From NCBI GenBank assembly GCA_041570195.1, contig JBFFWQ010000005.1, forward strand, positions 1 through 64,000: a DNA stretch of 64,000 nt, read 5' to 3'. Under the pieces are notes generated by a model that made no database searches, was not told the origin of the DNA, and saw nothing but the letters and a program-made list of their open reading frames with translations. The position numbers were made by a program, and so were the translations under genes. How positions within the stretch are numbered: the stretch's first letter is position 1; each line of letters starts with the position of its first letter. This document shows, in pieces, positions 40,578-50,600 of this stretch. Origin of the DNA: UBA11865 sp041570195 (lineage in GTDB: Bacteria > Chloroflexota > Anaerolineae > Promineifilales > Promineifilaceae).

Positions 40578-41396
40578 ATGGAAGAAAAGAAACCGGAACC
40601 CCTGGCACGGCGCGACTTTCTGAAGTTCGGACTGGTCGGCCTAGCTGTGGCCGCGACCGGACCGCAACTGATAGCCAAGGCCGGAAAGAAGGCGTTGTCG
40701 TCCGGGTCGGATGAAGAGAGCACCCATAGTTGGGCCATGGTGATAGACCAGTCTAAGTGTGTCGGTTGCGGCCACTGCATGCTGGCTTGCCAGGCCAACA
40801 ACGATGTTCCGCCGGAGATCAACTGGGTAAGATTGGTAGAAACGGGCAAGGTCGGCGATCAAGATACTTACTTGCCCGTTCCTTGCATGCATTGCGCTGA
40901 CGCGCCGTGCACGCACGTTTGCCCGGTTAAGGCCACCTACCAACGGCCAGACGGCATCGTCATGATGGATTACGATCGCTGCATAGGTTGTCGCTATTGT
41001 GAAGTGTCATGCCCGTATGGGGCACGCTACTTCAATTGGGAAACCTTTGAAGGCGATAATCCAGCCGTTCCAACTTGGGGCCAGCCTCAGGTGCCCCGCC
41101 GGCCGCGGGGCGTGGTCGAAAAGTGCACCTTCTGCTGCCAACGAATCGATCGTGGCCTGGAAATGGGACTCACACCCGGTGTGGATCAAGCGGCGACGCC
41201 GGCTTGTGTGGTCGCCTGCCCAATGGGCGCTCGAACATTTGGCGACCTCAACGATCCGGATTCTCCAGTCAGTAAGAAGTTGGCCAGCCATTCGTCTTTC
41301 CGTTTGAAAGAAGGCCTGGGCACTGAACCGCGGGTTTATTACCTTCCCGCGCACGAGAACGCGCCTGTTGTAGAAGCGGAGGAAGCAGCCTCATGA
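40578..41396 (+). CDS. Tat-exported 4Fe-4S ferredoxin subunit of NrfD-type complex
   Basis: A 272-residue iron-sulfur protein of the DmsB/PsrB/HmcB type. The N-terminus has a twin-arginine signal (ARRDFLKFGLVG, residues 10-21), so it acts outside the membrane. Cys groups for four 4Fe-4S clusters are seen: CVGCGHCMLAC, CMHCADAPCTHVC, CIGCRYCEVSC, and CTFCC with the later CVVAC. It relays electrons between the octahaem cytochrome and the NrfD subunit. Its stop overlaps the NrfD start by 4 bp. The start at 40578 has only a weak AGGGA site, so translation is probably coupled to the upstream gene. Confidence 0.92.
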   Translation: MEEKKPEPLARRDFLKFGLVGLAVAATGPQLIAKAGKKALSSGSDEESTHSWAMVIDQSKCVGCGHCMLACQANNDVPPEINWVRLVETGKVGDQDTYLPVPCMHCADAPCTHVCPVKATYQRPDGIVMMDYDRCIGCRYCEVSCPYGARYFNWETFEGDNPAVPTWGQPQVPRRPRGVVEKCTFCCQRIDRGLEMGLTPGVDQAATPACVVACPMGARTFGDLNDPDSPVSKKLASHSSFRLKEGLGTEPRVYYLPAHENAPVVEAEEAAS

Positions 41397-42664
41397 TCAC
41401 AACATTTCGCCAACGATCCGGCAGATTGTTATTCCCGGCCTGGGTGGCTTTCCTGGGCCTGTTCATCATCATTGGTCTGGTCGGGGCCTTTATTGTCGTC
41501 AAGAACGGCCTGGTAGTGACCAACCTGACCGATCTCGTCCCTTGGGGACTCTGGATCACCATTGACCTTTCGGCCATTGCCCTCAGCGCCGGCGCCTTTC
41601 TCCTTTCGGCCGCCGTATATCTGTTGGGCATGAAACAGTTCAAGCCTGTTGCCCGCACGGCCGTTTTCGTCGGCATCATTGGCTACAGCGTGGCCATGCT
41701 CATGTTGCTGATGGATATCGGGCGGCCCGATCGTTTCTGGCACGCCATTCGGTACTGGAATATCCACTCCCCGTTGTGGGAAGTGACGATGTGCGTTGTT
41801 CTATACTTCACGGTTTTGTCCCTAGAGGTGATACCCATATTTGGCGAGGCCGACTGGACCCAACGCCGCCTGCCGCGCCTTTCCAGACATATGGTCAAGG
41901 TGCATCACCTGGCGCCAATCCTGGCTATAGCTGGCCTGGGGCTGTCGATGTTGCACCAATCTTCACTGGGAGCGACCTACGGCGTATTGAAAGCCCGGCC
42001 CATTTGGTATCGGCCCGGCCTGGCCGTTCTGTTCATCGTGTCGGCCATGGTGGCCGGCCCGGCGCTGACCGTCTTGGCCTCAAGACTTGCCGCTAGCCTG
42101 ACCCCCAGAGCCAGGATAAAAGAGCAATTGCTGGACAAGATCACCCAATTCATCGGCTGGGCGTTGATCGTCTACCTTTACTTCCGCTTTTGGGATGTCC
42201 TGGCCATGAGTTACACCTATGAACCGGCTCGCAGTGAAGGGCTAGATATGCTGACTCGAGGACCGTTAGCTTTTAACTTTTGGACCGGCGAGATACTTCT
42301 GGGCATTATCGTGCCCATGGTCATTTTGCTTTCCGGCCGCCTGCGCCGGCAGCCCAGGCTGAATTTACTGGCCACGATCCTGGTCGTCGGCGGACTGGTG
42401 GCCTACCGTTGGGACGTGAACCTGGTAGGCCAGTTGGTGGTGGCCGGCGCGCTGCCCCAGGAGATCATTCCCCGCTATACCCAGTATGTGCCCTCAGTCG
42501 TCGAGTTCATGGTCGCGGCCGGCGCTGTGGCCTATGCCGCTCTGGCCTTTACTTTTGGCGCGCGCTATCTGAAGGTCGTCGATCACGGTTCGGCCATCGA
42601 GTCTGAGGAAAGCGATGTCGAAGCGAAGCCGGTTCCTGTCCCGGCAACGCCAGGCACCGAGTAA
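41393..42664 (+). CDS. NrfD/PsrC-type quinone-reactive membrane subunit
   Basis: A 423-residue integral membrane protein with eight to ten hydrophobic helices and the NrfD/PsrC features: the early VPWGLWITIDLSAIALSAGAFLL segment, LLMDIGRPDRFWHAIRYWN between helices, and HHLAPILAIAGLGLSMLHQSSLG. NrfD subunits bind menaquinone at the outer side and in some complexes translocate protons. The ATG overlaps the preceding gene by 4 bp (ATGA). With the two upstream genes it forms a complete quinone:cytochrome c-type module. No molybdopterin subunit accompanies it, unlike polysulfide reductase. Confidence 0.9.
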   Translation: MITTFRQRSGRLLFPAWVAFLGLFIIIGLVGAFIVVKNGLVVTNLTDLVPWGLWITIDLSAIALSAGAFLLSAAVYLLGMKQFKPVARTAVFVGIIGYSVAMLMLLMDIGRPDRFWHAIRYWNIHSPLWEVTMCVVLYFTVLSLEVIPIFGEADWTQRRLPRLSRHMVKVHHLAPILAIAGLGLSMLHQSSLGATYGVLKARPIWYRPGLAVLFIVSAMVAGPALTVLASRLAASLTPRARIKEQLLDKITQFIGWALIVYLYFRFWDVLAMSYTYEPARSEGLDMLTRGPLAFNFWTGEILLGIIVPMVILLSGRLRRQPRLNLLATILVVGGLVAYRWDVNLVGQLVVAGALPQEIIPRYTQYVPSVVEFMVAAGAVAYAALAFTFGARYLKVVDHGSAIESEESDVEAKPVPVPATPGTE

Positions 42665-42734
42665 AGCGTCCTGACTGAGCGAAGTGCAACGGACGAAAGG
42701 AATTACAACTCTTTTGGATTGTAAGAGTGAATTG

Positions 42735-43100
42735 ATGGAAGAGACACAAGCAACCGGCGTACTCATACTCATGTTTGCTTTGCGCTGCATCGCACCGCTG
42801 CTGCTCACTCTGGCGATTGGCTACCTCATGAATCGTCTCGTAGACCGCTGGGACGCGGAAGATGCCGCGCGCGAAACAGGCAGTGTACCGGCGCCGTCGC
42901 CCGGCATGCGGCTGCCAACTGTCACGGTGCCATGCTGGATCTTGAAAAACTGCGATGAGGCGGCCCAGGCCGATTGTCCGGCCCGCAAGCAACCCGGCAT
43001 CCCCTGCTGGCTGGCCCGCCTGCGTACAGAGGGCGCGCTACCTGACGGCTGCCCGGACTGTCCGATCTATGAAGATGCCATGCCGGCTCCAGCTGTCTGA
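42735..43100 (+). CDS. Two-CW domain membrane-anchored protein
   Basis: A 121-residue protein with an N-terminal membrane helix (about 8-33) and a cysteine-rich C-terminal part: two Cys-Trp pairs (PCWILKNC, IPCWLARL) and a further CPDCPIY, in the arrangement of two-CW domain proteins, likely zinc or iron-sulfur binding. The anchor helix resembles the 42-residue protein at 39135. It lies 70 bp after the NrfD gene and before a terminator, so it is probably the last gene of that operon and a small accessory subunit. The ATG at 42735 gives the best family fit; the ribosome-binding site is weak. Confidence 0.72.
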   Translation: MEETQATGVLILMFALRCIAPLLLTLAIGYLMNRLVDRWDAEDAARETGSVPAPSPGMRLPTVTVPCWILKNCDEAAQADCPARKQPGIPCWLARLRTEGALPDGCPDCPIYEDAMPAPAV

Positions 43101-43141
43101 GCAAACGTTGCGCTATTGAACCGACCGCAGGCAAAAGAACT

Positions 43142-43177
43142 AACGCCCTGGTCCATCTTATTGGCCGGGGCGTTTTT
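43142..43177 (+). terminator. Intrinsic terminator of the octahaem/FeS/NrfD operon
   Basis: A 10-bp stem with one G-T pair (AACGCCCTGG with CCGGGGCGTT) closes a 13-nt loop and is followed by TTT. It lies between the operon end and the end of the convergent response regulator gene. Confidence 0.75.
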
Positions 43178-43208
43178 GCATTGATGGTCCATAAATGAAC
43201 GTTAATGC

Positions 43209-43868
43209 CTACGCATCCAGGTCAATCAACCCCGTCCGGATCGCGTATTTCACCAGATCGATGCGGCTGTGCATGTTGAGCTTGCGCATAATGTTTTCCC
43301 GGTGCCGGTCAACGGTCTTTACGCTGATAACTAGCTGGTCGGCGATCTCGGCGTTGGTCAGCCCCTCGGCGATCAAGACTAATACCTCTCGTTCGCGAGG
43401 CGTAAGATCGTCGTATACCAGCGGCTGTTCGCCAGAATCGGCTCGCCTGAGGTAATCCTGGACCAGGCGTGTGGCCAACGAAGGATATAGGAAGATCTCA
43501 CCTCGGGCCACAGTCCTGATGGCGCTTACCAGCTCGTCGGGCGCGGCACGCTTGGGCATATAACCTGAAGCGCCGGCATGCAGCATTTCGAAGAAGTATT
43601 GGTCGTCTTCGTGCATGGTCAAGACCAGCACGGCCGTTTCCGGCGCCAATTCCTTAATCCGCTGGGTCGCTTCAATGCCGTTCACATCTGGCATCTGTAT
43701 ATCCATCAATACCACATCCGGCCGTATAGCGCGGACCTGGTCGATGGCCTGGCGGCCGCTTTCTGCCTCAGCCACTATCTCGATGTCCGGTTGGGCTTCC
43801 AGTAGCATGCGCAGGCCCGACCGGACCACGGCATGATCATCCGCCAGTATCAGGCTTATCTTGGCCAC
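43209..43868 (-). CDS. NarL/FixJ-family response regulator
   Basis: A 219-residue regulator with an N-terminal receiver domain (acidic pocket D10-D11, phospho-acceptor D56 in VVLMDIQMP, K108-type Lys in YMPKRAAP) and a C-terminal LuxR-type helix-turn-helix (LTPREREVLVLIAEGLTNAEIADQLVISVKTVDRHRENIMRKL). It is phosphorylated by the partner kinase encoded immediately upstream, whose end overlaps its start by 32 bp. Being convergent with and next to the cytochrome/NrfD operon, it may control the respiratory genes; NarL relatives often do. That is inference. Confidence 0.92.
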   Translation of the reverse strand: MAKISLILADDHAVVRSGLRMLLEAQPDIEIVAEAESGRQAIDQVRAIRPDVVLMDIQMPDVNGIEATQRIKELAPETAVLVLTMHEDDQYFFEMLHAGASGYMPKRAAPDELVSAIRTVARGEIFLYPSLATRLVQDYLRRADSGEQPLVYDDLTPREREVLVLIAEGLTNAEIADQLVISVKTVDRHRENIMRKLNMHSRIDLVKYAIRTGLIDLDA

Positions 43869-45486
43869 TATTCACTTCCCTGAAGGAGACTGGGACCGAA
43901 ACGTGAATTGTCGTTCCCTGGCCAGGCTCCGAAATAATGAAGCATACGCCGCCGACAATGGCCACCCGCTCTTGGATGCCCAGCAGCCCCCAGGCTTTAC
44001 GCTGCTCGCCGCCTGGATGCAGTATCCTGTCTGTATTGAAGCCCTGCCCGTCGTCTTTCACTGTCAGTTTAAGGCAATTCTGATTGAATTGAAGTTCTAC
44101 CGATACGGAATCGGCCGCGGCGTGTTTGGCCACATTAGTCAAGGCCTCTTGGCCAATGCGGAAGACGACTGTCTCCAATTCCGGCTGCAGCCGGCGGCGC
44201 TTACCTTGGATCAAGAATGAGGTCGGGATGCCGGCGCGAGTCTCAAATAGACGCACCTGGCTCTGTAACGCCGGCACGAGCCCAAGATCATCCAGAACTG
44301 ATGGCCGCAAGTCACGTATTAGCAGACGCAACTCTTCCAGCGCCTGATTATTGAGTCGTTTCAGCTCGGCCAGCTGATTGACGGCCAAATCCGGATTACT
44401 GTTTATGCTTTCGCCGGCGGCAGCCAGGCCCAAACCAAGGCCAGTCAGGATTTGACCTGTGCCGTCATGCAGCTCTCGGGCGATACGTTCCCGCTCATTT
44501 TCCTGAGCCGAAACCACCTGGTGCAGCAGTTCGCCAAGTAACTCCTCGCGCTCGCGCAGGTCTTGATTGAGTTGCTCGGTAGCCTCTTTCGCCACTTGTT
44601 GTGTCTCCAACGCCTGTTGTTGGGCGATAAGCCTCTCGTCCTGGGCTTGCGCCAGGCGCTTTTGACGGTCTAATTCGAAAACCCTTAGCGCACGAATGAA
44701 GAACACGGCCATCAGTGCCGCCTCGACAGCGCGAAAGAATTGGATAGGGATGCCAAAGGTTTCCAGGAAAACCCTGGAATTGATCACGTTGGACGGAAAA
44801 AGAAAGCTCTCCGGTGCAAAAATCTGGCCGACGACGCCATAGAGGATGAGCGCCCAGGCTGCCCATTGCAGATCACGGCCGAAACCAACTATCTTGCGCT
44901 TCCTGAGGGATCGCTGCTCTAATACGATGGCCCAAGCGGCGAGCAGTGCGCCAGGTATGCCCAGAATGTAGCGACCGAGTACGTCCACCGCGGTCACGAA
45001 CTCTTCGGGCTCAGGATCGTAAATCCAGCGCGTCGCCAGTACGGTCACAAACCATAGCGCTAGCAGCGCCCCGGCCGCGCCATAGGTTACTCGCCGTTCG
45101 TCGCCGTTTTTCCTATAGGTTGAGAAAAGTAGTTTGACGCCAAAAAGGATTAGCAGCAAAAAAGAGACGATAAGGTGCGGAATACGTATCTCATTGAGCA
45201 GCAACCACTCGGGAAGCGCCGTGACGCCGGACGCGGCCATGATCTGAAACATCTCGAACCATTCGTGGAGACCGTGAATGATGCCAAAACCGGCCAGGAA
45301 GATAAAGGCTCGCGAGATGCGTATCTCTGAAGTGCGGCTGGACTCCATCCAAACGAACAGCCCCATACAGAAGAAGGCCAGTCCGTAGACGAAGTAGACG
45401 ACGACGATGTTGTCAGTGAACAACTGTGCAACCGGATCCATAGCTTCTTGTAGGGTACTTGTTTCTGAGCCGGTTTTCAACGCCAA
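43837..45486 (-). CDS. Membrane sensor histidine kinase, HisKA_3 type
   Basis: A 549-residue NarX/DegS-class kinase. Residues about 20-270 contain seven or eight membrane helices forming an embedded sensor without an obvious extracellular ligand domain, then a coiled coil (about 275-330). The HisKA_3 domain carries the phospho-acceptor H340 in RERIARELHDGTGQ. The HATPase domain (about 430-535) shows N-box TNVAKHA, DDGQGF and GLLGIQERV. It phosphorylates the downstream NarL-type regulator. The start is a TTG at 45486 with TAGGTGA upstream; an ATG 15 codons later (45441) is the alternative. The signal sensed is unknown; a membrane-embedded redox or quinone cue would fit its place. Confidence 0.9.
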   Translation of the reverse strand: MALKTGSETSTLQEAMDPVAQLFTDNIVVVYFVYGLAFFCMGLFVWMESSRTSEIRISRAFIFLAGFGIIHGLHEWFEMFQIMAASGVTALPEWLLLNEIRIPHLIVSFLLLILFGVKLLFSTYRKNGDERRVTYGAAGALLALWFVTVLATRWIYDPEPEEFVTAVDVLGRYILGIPGALLAAWAIVLEQRSLRKRKIVGFGRDLQWAAWALILYGVVGQIFAPESFLFPSNVINSRVFLETFGIPIQFFRAVEAALMAVFFIRALRVFELDRQKRLAQAQDERLIAQQQALETQQVAKEATEQLNQDLREREELLGELLHQVVSAQENERERIARELHDGTGQILTGLGLGLAAAGESINSNPDLAVNQLAELKRLNNQALEELRLLIRDLRPSVLDDLGLVPALQSQVRLFETRAGIPTSFLIQGKRRRLQPELETVVFRIGQEALTNVAKHAAADSVSVELQFNQNCLKLTVKDDGQGFNTDRILHPGGEQRKAWGLLGIQERVAIVGGVCFIISEPGQGTTIHVSVPVSFREVNSGQDKPDTGG

Positions 45487-45554
45487 GTATCACCTATTTG
45501 GGGTGCCTTTTGTATAATTCCGCTGCGAAAAGCCGACGGCAGCTTCTAGATTGA

Positions 45555-45563
45555 TGGTATAAT
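45555..45563 (+). promoter_or_regulatory. Extended -10 promoter element upstream of the radical SAM gene
   Basis: TGGTATAAT matches the extended -10 consensus TGN-TATAAT exactly, about 105 bp upstream of the gene. A second TATAAT lies at 45513-45518. No good -35 box is seen for either. Confidence 0.45.
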
Positions 45564-45610
45564 AGAAAATTCTGAAATAAATCAAAAAATAAAGTCACCT
45601 AAAGCTTAGG

Positions 45611-45657
45611 GACGACTATCGTCGACAGGCGACTACCGTCGACAGGCGACTACCGTC
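45611..45657. repeat. 17-bp tandem repeat, 2.6 copies, before the radical SAM gene
   Basis: The unit GACTACCGTCGACAGGC starts at 45614 (one mismatch, ACTATC) and 45631, with a 10-nt partial copy at 45648. Each unit contains the palindrome GTCGAC. It ends 12 bp before the start codon, inside the transcribed leader, so it could affect translation or bind a regulator. Confidence 0.65.
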
Positions 45658-45669
45658 CCACTACAGTTG

Positions 45670-47619
45670 ATGAGAAGCAGACCAGTTATGATGACGCCCG
45701 AAGAGATCCAGAACGAGTTGGAATATATCCTGCCCCGAGTTAGCAAACCCGGCCGCTATACAGGCGGTGAGTACAATCAGGTGGTTAAAGAGTGGCCGGC
45801 CATCGACTTCAGGGTGGCCCTGGCTTTCCCAGACATCTACGATCTGGGGATGTCCAACCTGGGCTTGATGATCCTGTATGACATCATCAACCAGCACAGG
45901 AATCTGTTGGCTGAACGGGTCTACTGCCCTTGGACAGACATGGAAGCGATCATGCGCGAAAGGGAGCTTCCGCTCTTTACGCTGGAGAGCAAGCATGCCG
46001 TCGCCGAATTCGACATGTTGGCCTTCACGCTGCCCTATGAGCAACTCTATACCAATGCCCTGAATCTGATGGACCTAGCCGGCATGCCGGTTCGCTCTGT
46101 TGACCGCGATGCGAATAATCCCTTGGTCATCGCCGGCGGGCATGCCTGCTACAACCCCGAGCCGATGGCGCCCTTCATCGATCTATTCGTCATTGGCGAG
46201 GGCGAAGAGGTTATCCTGAAGATCATCGGCACGATGCGAGCAGCGGCGGGCCTGGATCGCGAGACACAATTGCGTCATTTGGCCGGGATCGAGGGCTGCT
46301 ATGTGCCCCGATTTTACGAGGTGGACTACCATGCTGAAGGATCGATAGCCGCCATCTACCCTACCGTGCCGGAAGCGCCCCCAAAGGTGCTAAAGACTAT
46401 TGTGCCCGTGTTGCCACCGCCGGTCACTGACTTCATCGTGCCCTTTGTGGAGACGGTTCACAACAGGGCGCCGATAGAGATTATGCGCGGCTGCACGCGT
46501 GGTTGCCGTTTCTGCCACGCCGGCATGGTTACCCGTCCCGTGCGCGAGAGACCAGTGGACGAAATCCTAACGGCTATGGAGGAGATCCTGGTCAAGACGG
46601 GCTACGAGGAGATCGGCTTACTTTCGCTTTCTTCGAGCGACTACACGCATGTTCTCGAACTGACGGAGTCCATCGGCCGGCGTTTTGGCGACCGGGGATT
46701 AAGGATTTCCCTGCCTTCATTGCGCATTGAAACGGTATCGACTCAATTGATGGACAATCTGGGCGACAACCGGCGTAGCGGTTTCACTCTGGCCCCAGAG
46801 GCGGCCACCGAGAAAATGCGGAACATCATCAATAAGTACGTCTCTGACGACGAGCTCCTTGAGACGGCGCGGGAGATCTACCGGCGCAACTGGCGGACGA
46901 TCAAACTGTATTTCATGATCGGTCACCCGCAAGAGGACCTGGCTGACGTACAGGCCATCGTCGATTTGGCCAAGGCGGTGTTGGAGATCGGCCGGAGCTT
47001 CCACGGCCGGAAAGCAGGCGTCAACGCCGGCGTTAGCACTTTCATACCCAAACCCCACACGCCCTTTCAGTGGGAACCTATGGACAGCCTGGCTAATATC
47101 GAGGCCAAGCTGGATCTACTGAAACGAGAGATGCGCGGTCAGGGCCTGCGGCTACGCTGGAACGATCCGCGGGAATCGATCTACGAAGGATTCCTGTCGC
47201 GCGGTGACCGGCGGGTGGCTAATGTCGTGGAGCAAGCCTGGCGTAACGGCGCCAAATTCGACGCCTGGCGCGAGCATTTCAACATGGAGCAATGGCAAGC
47301 CGCCTGCCAGGACGAAGGCCTGGACATGGCCTTTTATAGCCACCGCAAGCGGCCGATCGACGAGGTATTTCCCTGGGAACATATCGACGTAGCAGTTAGC
47401 CGCCGTTTTCTGACCCAAGATTATCTCATGAGTCGAGAGGGCGAGACGCGCATCGATTGCCGGGACCAGTGTTTTGCTTGTGGGATCTTGCCCAAGCTGA
47501 AGGATCTGCGACGGGAGACGCCGGCCGAAGCTTGGGAATGTCCGCCGGTGAGCAAGATCGCTGATCGGCGTCGCAAGCGAGCCGACCACATACCCATTTC
47601 AACTGTCGGCGAACTATAA
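45670..47619 (+). CDS. TIGR03960-like B12-binding/radical SAM protein
   Basis: A 649-residue protein. The N-terminal part (about 45-200) has the cobalamin-binding-like fold of this family (VALAFPDIYDLGMSNLGLMILYDIIN, CYNPEPMAPFIDLFVIGEGEE). The radical SAM core has its cluster motif as CTRGCRFCHAG (C-x3-C-x2-C). A C-terminal Cys group, CRDQCFACG, is also present. The overall pattern matches the TIGR03960 family, widespread but of unproven reaction; in many genomes it neighbours a DUF2344 protein and ribonuclease genes, which are absent here. Start codons at 45670, 45688 and 45691 are all possible; no clear ribosome-binding site separates them. Confidence 0.85.
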   Translation: MRSRPVMMTPEEIQNELEYILPRVSKPGRYTGGEYNQVVKEWPAIDFRVALAFPDIYDLGMSNLGLMILYDIINQHRNLLAERVYCPWTDMEAIMRERELPLFTLESKHAVAEFDMLAFTLPYEQLYTNALNLMDLAGMPVRSVDRDANNPLVIAGGHACYNPEPMAPFIDLFVIGEGEEVILKIIGTMRAAAGLDRETQLRHLAGIEGCYVPRFYEVDYHAEGSIAAIYPTVPEAPPKVLKTIVPVLPPPVTDFIVPFVETVHNRAPIEIMRGCTRGCRFCHAGMVTRPVRERPVDEILTAMEEILVKTGYEEIGLLSLSSSDYTHVLELTESIGRRFGDRGLRISLPSLRIETVSTQLMDNLGDNRRSGFTLAPEAATEKMRNIINKYVSDDELLETAREIYRRNWRTIKLYFMIGHPQEDLADVQAIVDLAKAVLEIGRSFHGRKAGVNAGVSTFIPKPHTPFQWEPMDSLANIEAKLDLLKREMRGQGLRLRWNDPRESIYEGFLSRGDRRVANVVEQAWRNGAKFDAWREHFNMEQWQAACQDEGLDMAFYSHRKRPIDEVFPWEHIDVAVSRRFLTQDYLMSREGETRIDCRDQCFACGILPKLKDLRRETPAEAWECPPVSKIADRRRKRADHIPISTVGEL

Positions 47620-47693
47620 GCCGGCGCCAGTAGCCATATTCCCGGATAACAACCCATCCAGTCGGTGCGCCCGCATTGACGCAGCCCCTATTC

Positions 47694-50600
47694 TCAGCCA
47701 GGCGACATGACATCCGCCAGAGTCGCGCAAGCGGGGCAACCACCATCGGGTCGCAGCATCGCGTAACCCGCCTGGGGATCATCGTCCCAATGGCTGAGGT
47801 CGACGTTGAAAACAATCATCAGTCTCACCTGGTCGCTGATTTTCGATCGGTAGGCGGCTTCGGCCAACCACCGGGCATGTTGAGCCAGGGTTGTGCCGGC
47901 CGCCCATGAGAATCCGGATGGCAATTCACCATAACCAGCGCTCGTAAGATAGCCTAGTTCCGTGAAGCAAACCGGCCGCCGGCCGCCAAACGCCTCGTAA
48001 TAAAGACGCAAAGTGGGCCAGAAATACCAGCTATAATGGTCTCCGCCAGGGTGCCCGGAAAGCGAATAAGGTGAAGTAGCCCCAGCGTTGTGGTGAACGC
48101 CTATACAATCTAGATAATGTACGGCTCCGGCGGCGGCCATTCCGGCCAGGTAACGATCGTCGGCCCACACGTGCACGCCGTCGTCCACGCCTGTTGGCGC
48201 CAAGGCCCCACTGATAACCAAGACGGCCTGGTTGCGCGCCTTAATGGCCTGGTAAGCCGGCGCCAAGAGACGATCGACATAGGTGACAGGGTCGATCTGG
48301 CCGGCCGGCCATTCACGGTGCAGGTTCGACTCATTCCACACTTCAATAGCATCGGGTCCTAGGCCGGCTACTCCACTCAAGAAAGCGATAAAACCATCGT
48401 AATCAATTGACTCTGGATACATCTGCTTGCCGGTTATGCTTAACAGCACGTGCAAGCCATTGGCGTGTGCCTCGCGGATGAGATCGGCAACGATCTCTGG
48501 CTGCTGACCGGAAGCCCATTTGTGTTGAATCTTCACCCAGGTCATGCCTGACTCGGCCATCAAATTGGGTCGGGCCAGTCGATGAGTCTGCCCGCCAAGA
48601 GAGAAAACGTCCAAAGCTGCCGGCGCCATGTCCGGTGGATCGTATTCTATCATCGCCAACTGATGCGTATCTGTGTCCACCTGGACATCCAATTGAACAC
48701 TCAGGAGCCAGCCGTGGCCCGCTTCGCCACCGGTCACACGCAGCCAGTTGCCGTTGGCCGTCCGTCCGGTCAGGGATACCACCTGCCCTGCCTGCAGCTG
48801 GCCCAACTGAGTGAAGGCCAGCCCCGGACCTTCGCGAAGCGTTGTCGATTCGCGCACCGCGGCCTCGCCGACGGCCAGTTTGAGCGTACTGACCGGCGCT
48901 GGCGTTTCGGGCTTCGGGGTTTCGGGAGTTGGCGAATCAACGACCGTAATTTGCTCGACACCCAGGTTGATGCTCTGGCTACCCAGCAGCAAATCGGCCT
49001 GAACCACATAATCACCTGGGCTGGGGCCGGCCTGCCAGGCGAATATCATTGTGCCATTCGGGTTGTTGGCCACAATGTTGCCGGCTGCATCTTTCACCGT
49101 CCACTCAACGGGCGGCGCGGCACCCAAGGCGGCCATCGAGGGATGAGTATCGTCAGTGGCCAGCGCCTGGCGGAGGATGCTTTCCAGGCCTGGCGAGACG
49201 GTGAATTGTTGACCCCGAACCAGATAACGATCGCCCAAGGCCATTCTTAGCTCCAATCCGCCGCCGATAGTTAACCAAACGTTGCAGAGCTGGCCCGTTT
49301 CCTCGAAGGAAAATGCATATGCGGCGGCACCCGGGTCCCAGATCAATGACTGTATCGATCCTGAAAGCCGCGCGGTGACGTGATTACCCGACCGTACTCC
49401 CTGGGTTAGACGAATCTCACTCCTGTCGGCCAGCATCGTCAACGCTTCGAAATCATCCAAACGTCGTCCGGTGTTGCCCGCAGCCTCGAAAGCCCGGGTA
49501 TCTATCATCAGATTAAGCTTTCGGCGGTCGACGAGTCGCACGACCTGGGAGAGCAGTGACTCTGCCTGGTTGCCGGCCATGTGGCTTCGAGGATCCTCAG
49601 GCAACCTCAGATAGACGAGGTCGGCCAGGCTGCTGAAGCTAGCCCAGGCGTTGTTACTCTCACCGCCAGCCAGTCTATCATCAGCTGCTCTAATTGTAAG
49701 GCCCAATAGCAGGTTGTGATCGTGCAAGGCATCTGCCAGTCCGTGTACGAAATCGGCCGCGCCGGAGGTAAGTAGTTGGCAATCAAGGTTAAGTCCATCG
49801 TAGCCAGCCCGCGCCACTTGATCGATCAGGCCGTTTATGGCCAACTGCTGACTCGCAGTATCAACCGGCGGCCCGGTTGATCTTACCGTGCCTGGCCCCG
49901 GGTCCTCGCCGGCACAGGTGGCGTGAAGCAAATCGACGAGATCGCCTGGTACTGAGGGCGACGTTTCGCCGCTGATTGCGCCGTCAGGATGAATGATCAA
50001 GGAACCGACGGTCATCTCGGTCACGTAGGGCAATAAGCCGGTTACAGTGGCCGAGCTCGATGGCCCCCAGAGCCCAAAGATAGGTTTTCGGTTACCGGTA
50101 ACCTGCATAGTTGCCAGAGCCAGGTCCGACCGATCGTCCAGAGCTGCCGGAAGCAAGCCGCCGCGAGTGGTCACGCTAGGCGCGAACGACCATTCTCGAC
50201 CGTCCCAGGTGTACAGATCCAGCAAATCAAGCGGTGCGCCGGCCGGCACGCCCACGACTGTCTGCTCCCTGTCAGCCAGCTCGAGAATGCCGCCGATGAG
50301 CACCAGTTCGTCAGGTATGGCGGCCAGGGCTGTTGCCCAACGGTCATTATTCTGCATGTTGGGTTCCTGATCGATAATCGCACTGGCACCTGGAGTAGGA
50401 CCTGGGTGTGGCTGATCAGAGGTGGATTGACCTGATTCGCCGGTTCTTGCTCCGGCCGGCACCATGACCGAAGTCGGTGTCGAATCGCTGCCGGTCGGCG
50501 GAGTTACCTGAATTGTTGGGACGTACGTGTCAGCCACGACTGGCGCCGCGCCGGGGACAGGCGTACCCGTGACATCGTCGAGGATAGCCTGCTTTGCTGC

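Noticed and set aside
41393..42664. Polysulfide or nitrite reductase complex
   Set aside because: The NrfD and iron-sulfur subunits are there, but no molybdopterin subunit or NrfA catalytic haem (CXXCK) is found, so only a quinone:cytochrome module is claimed.
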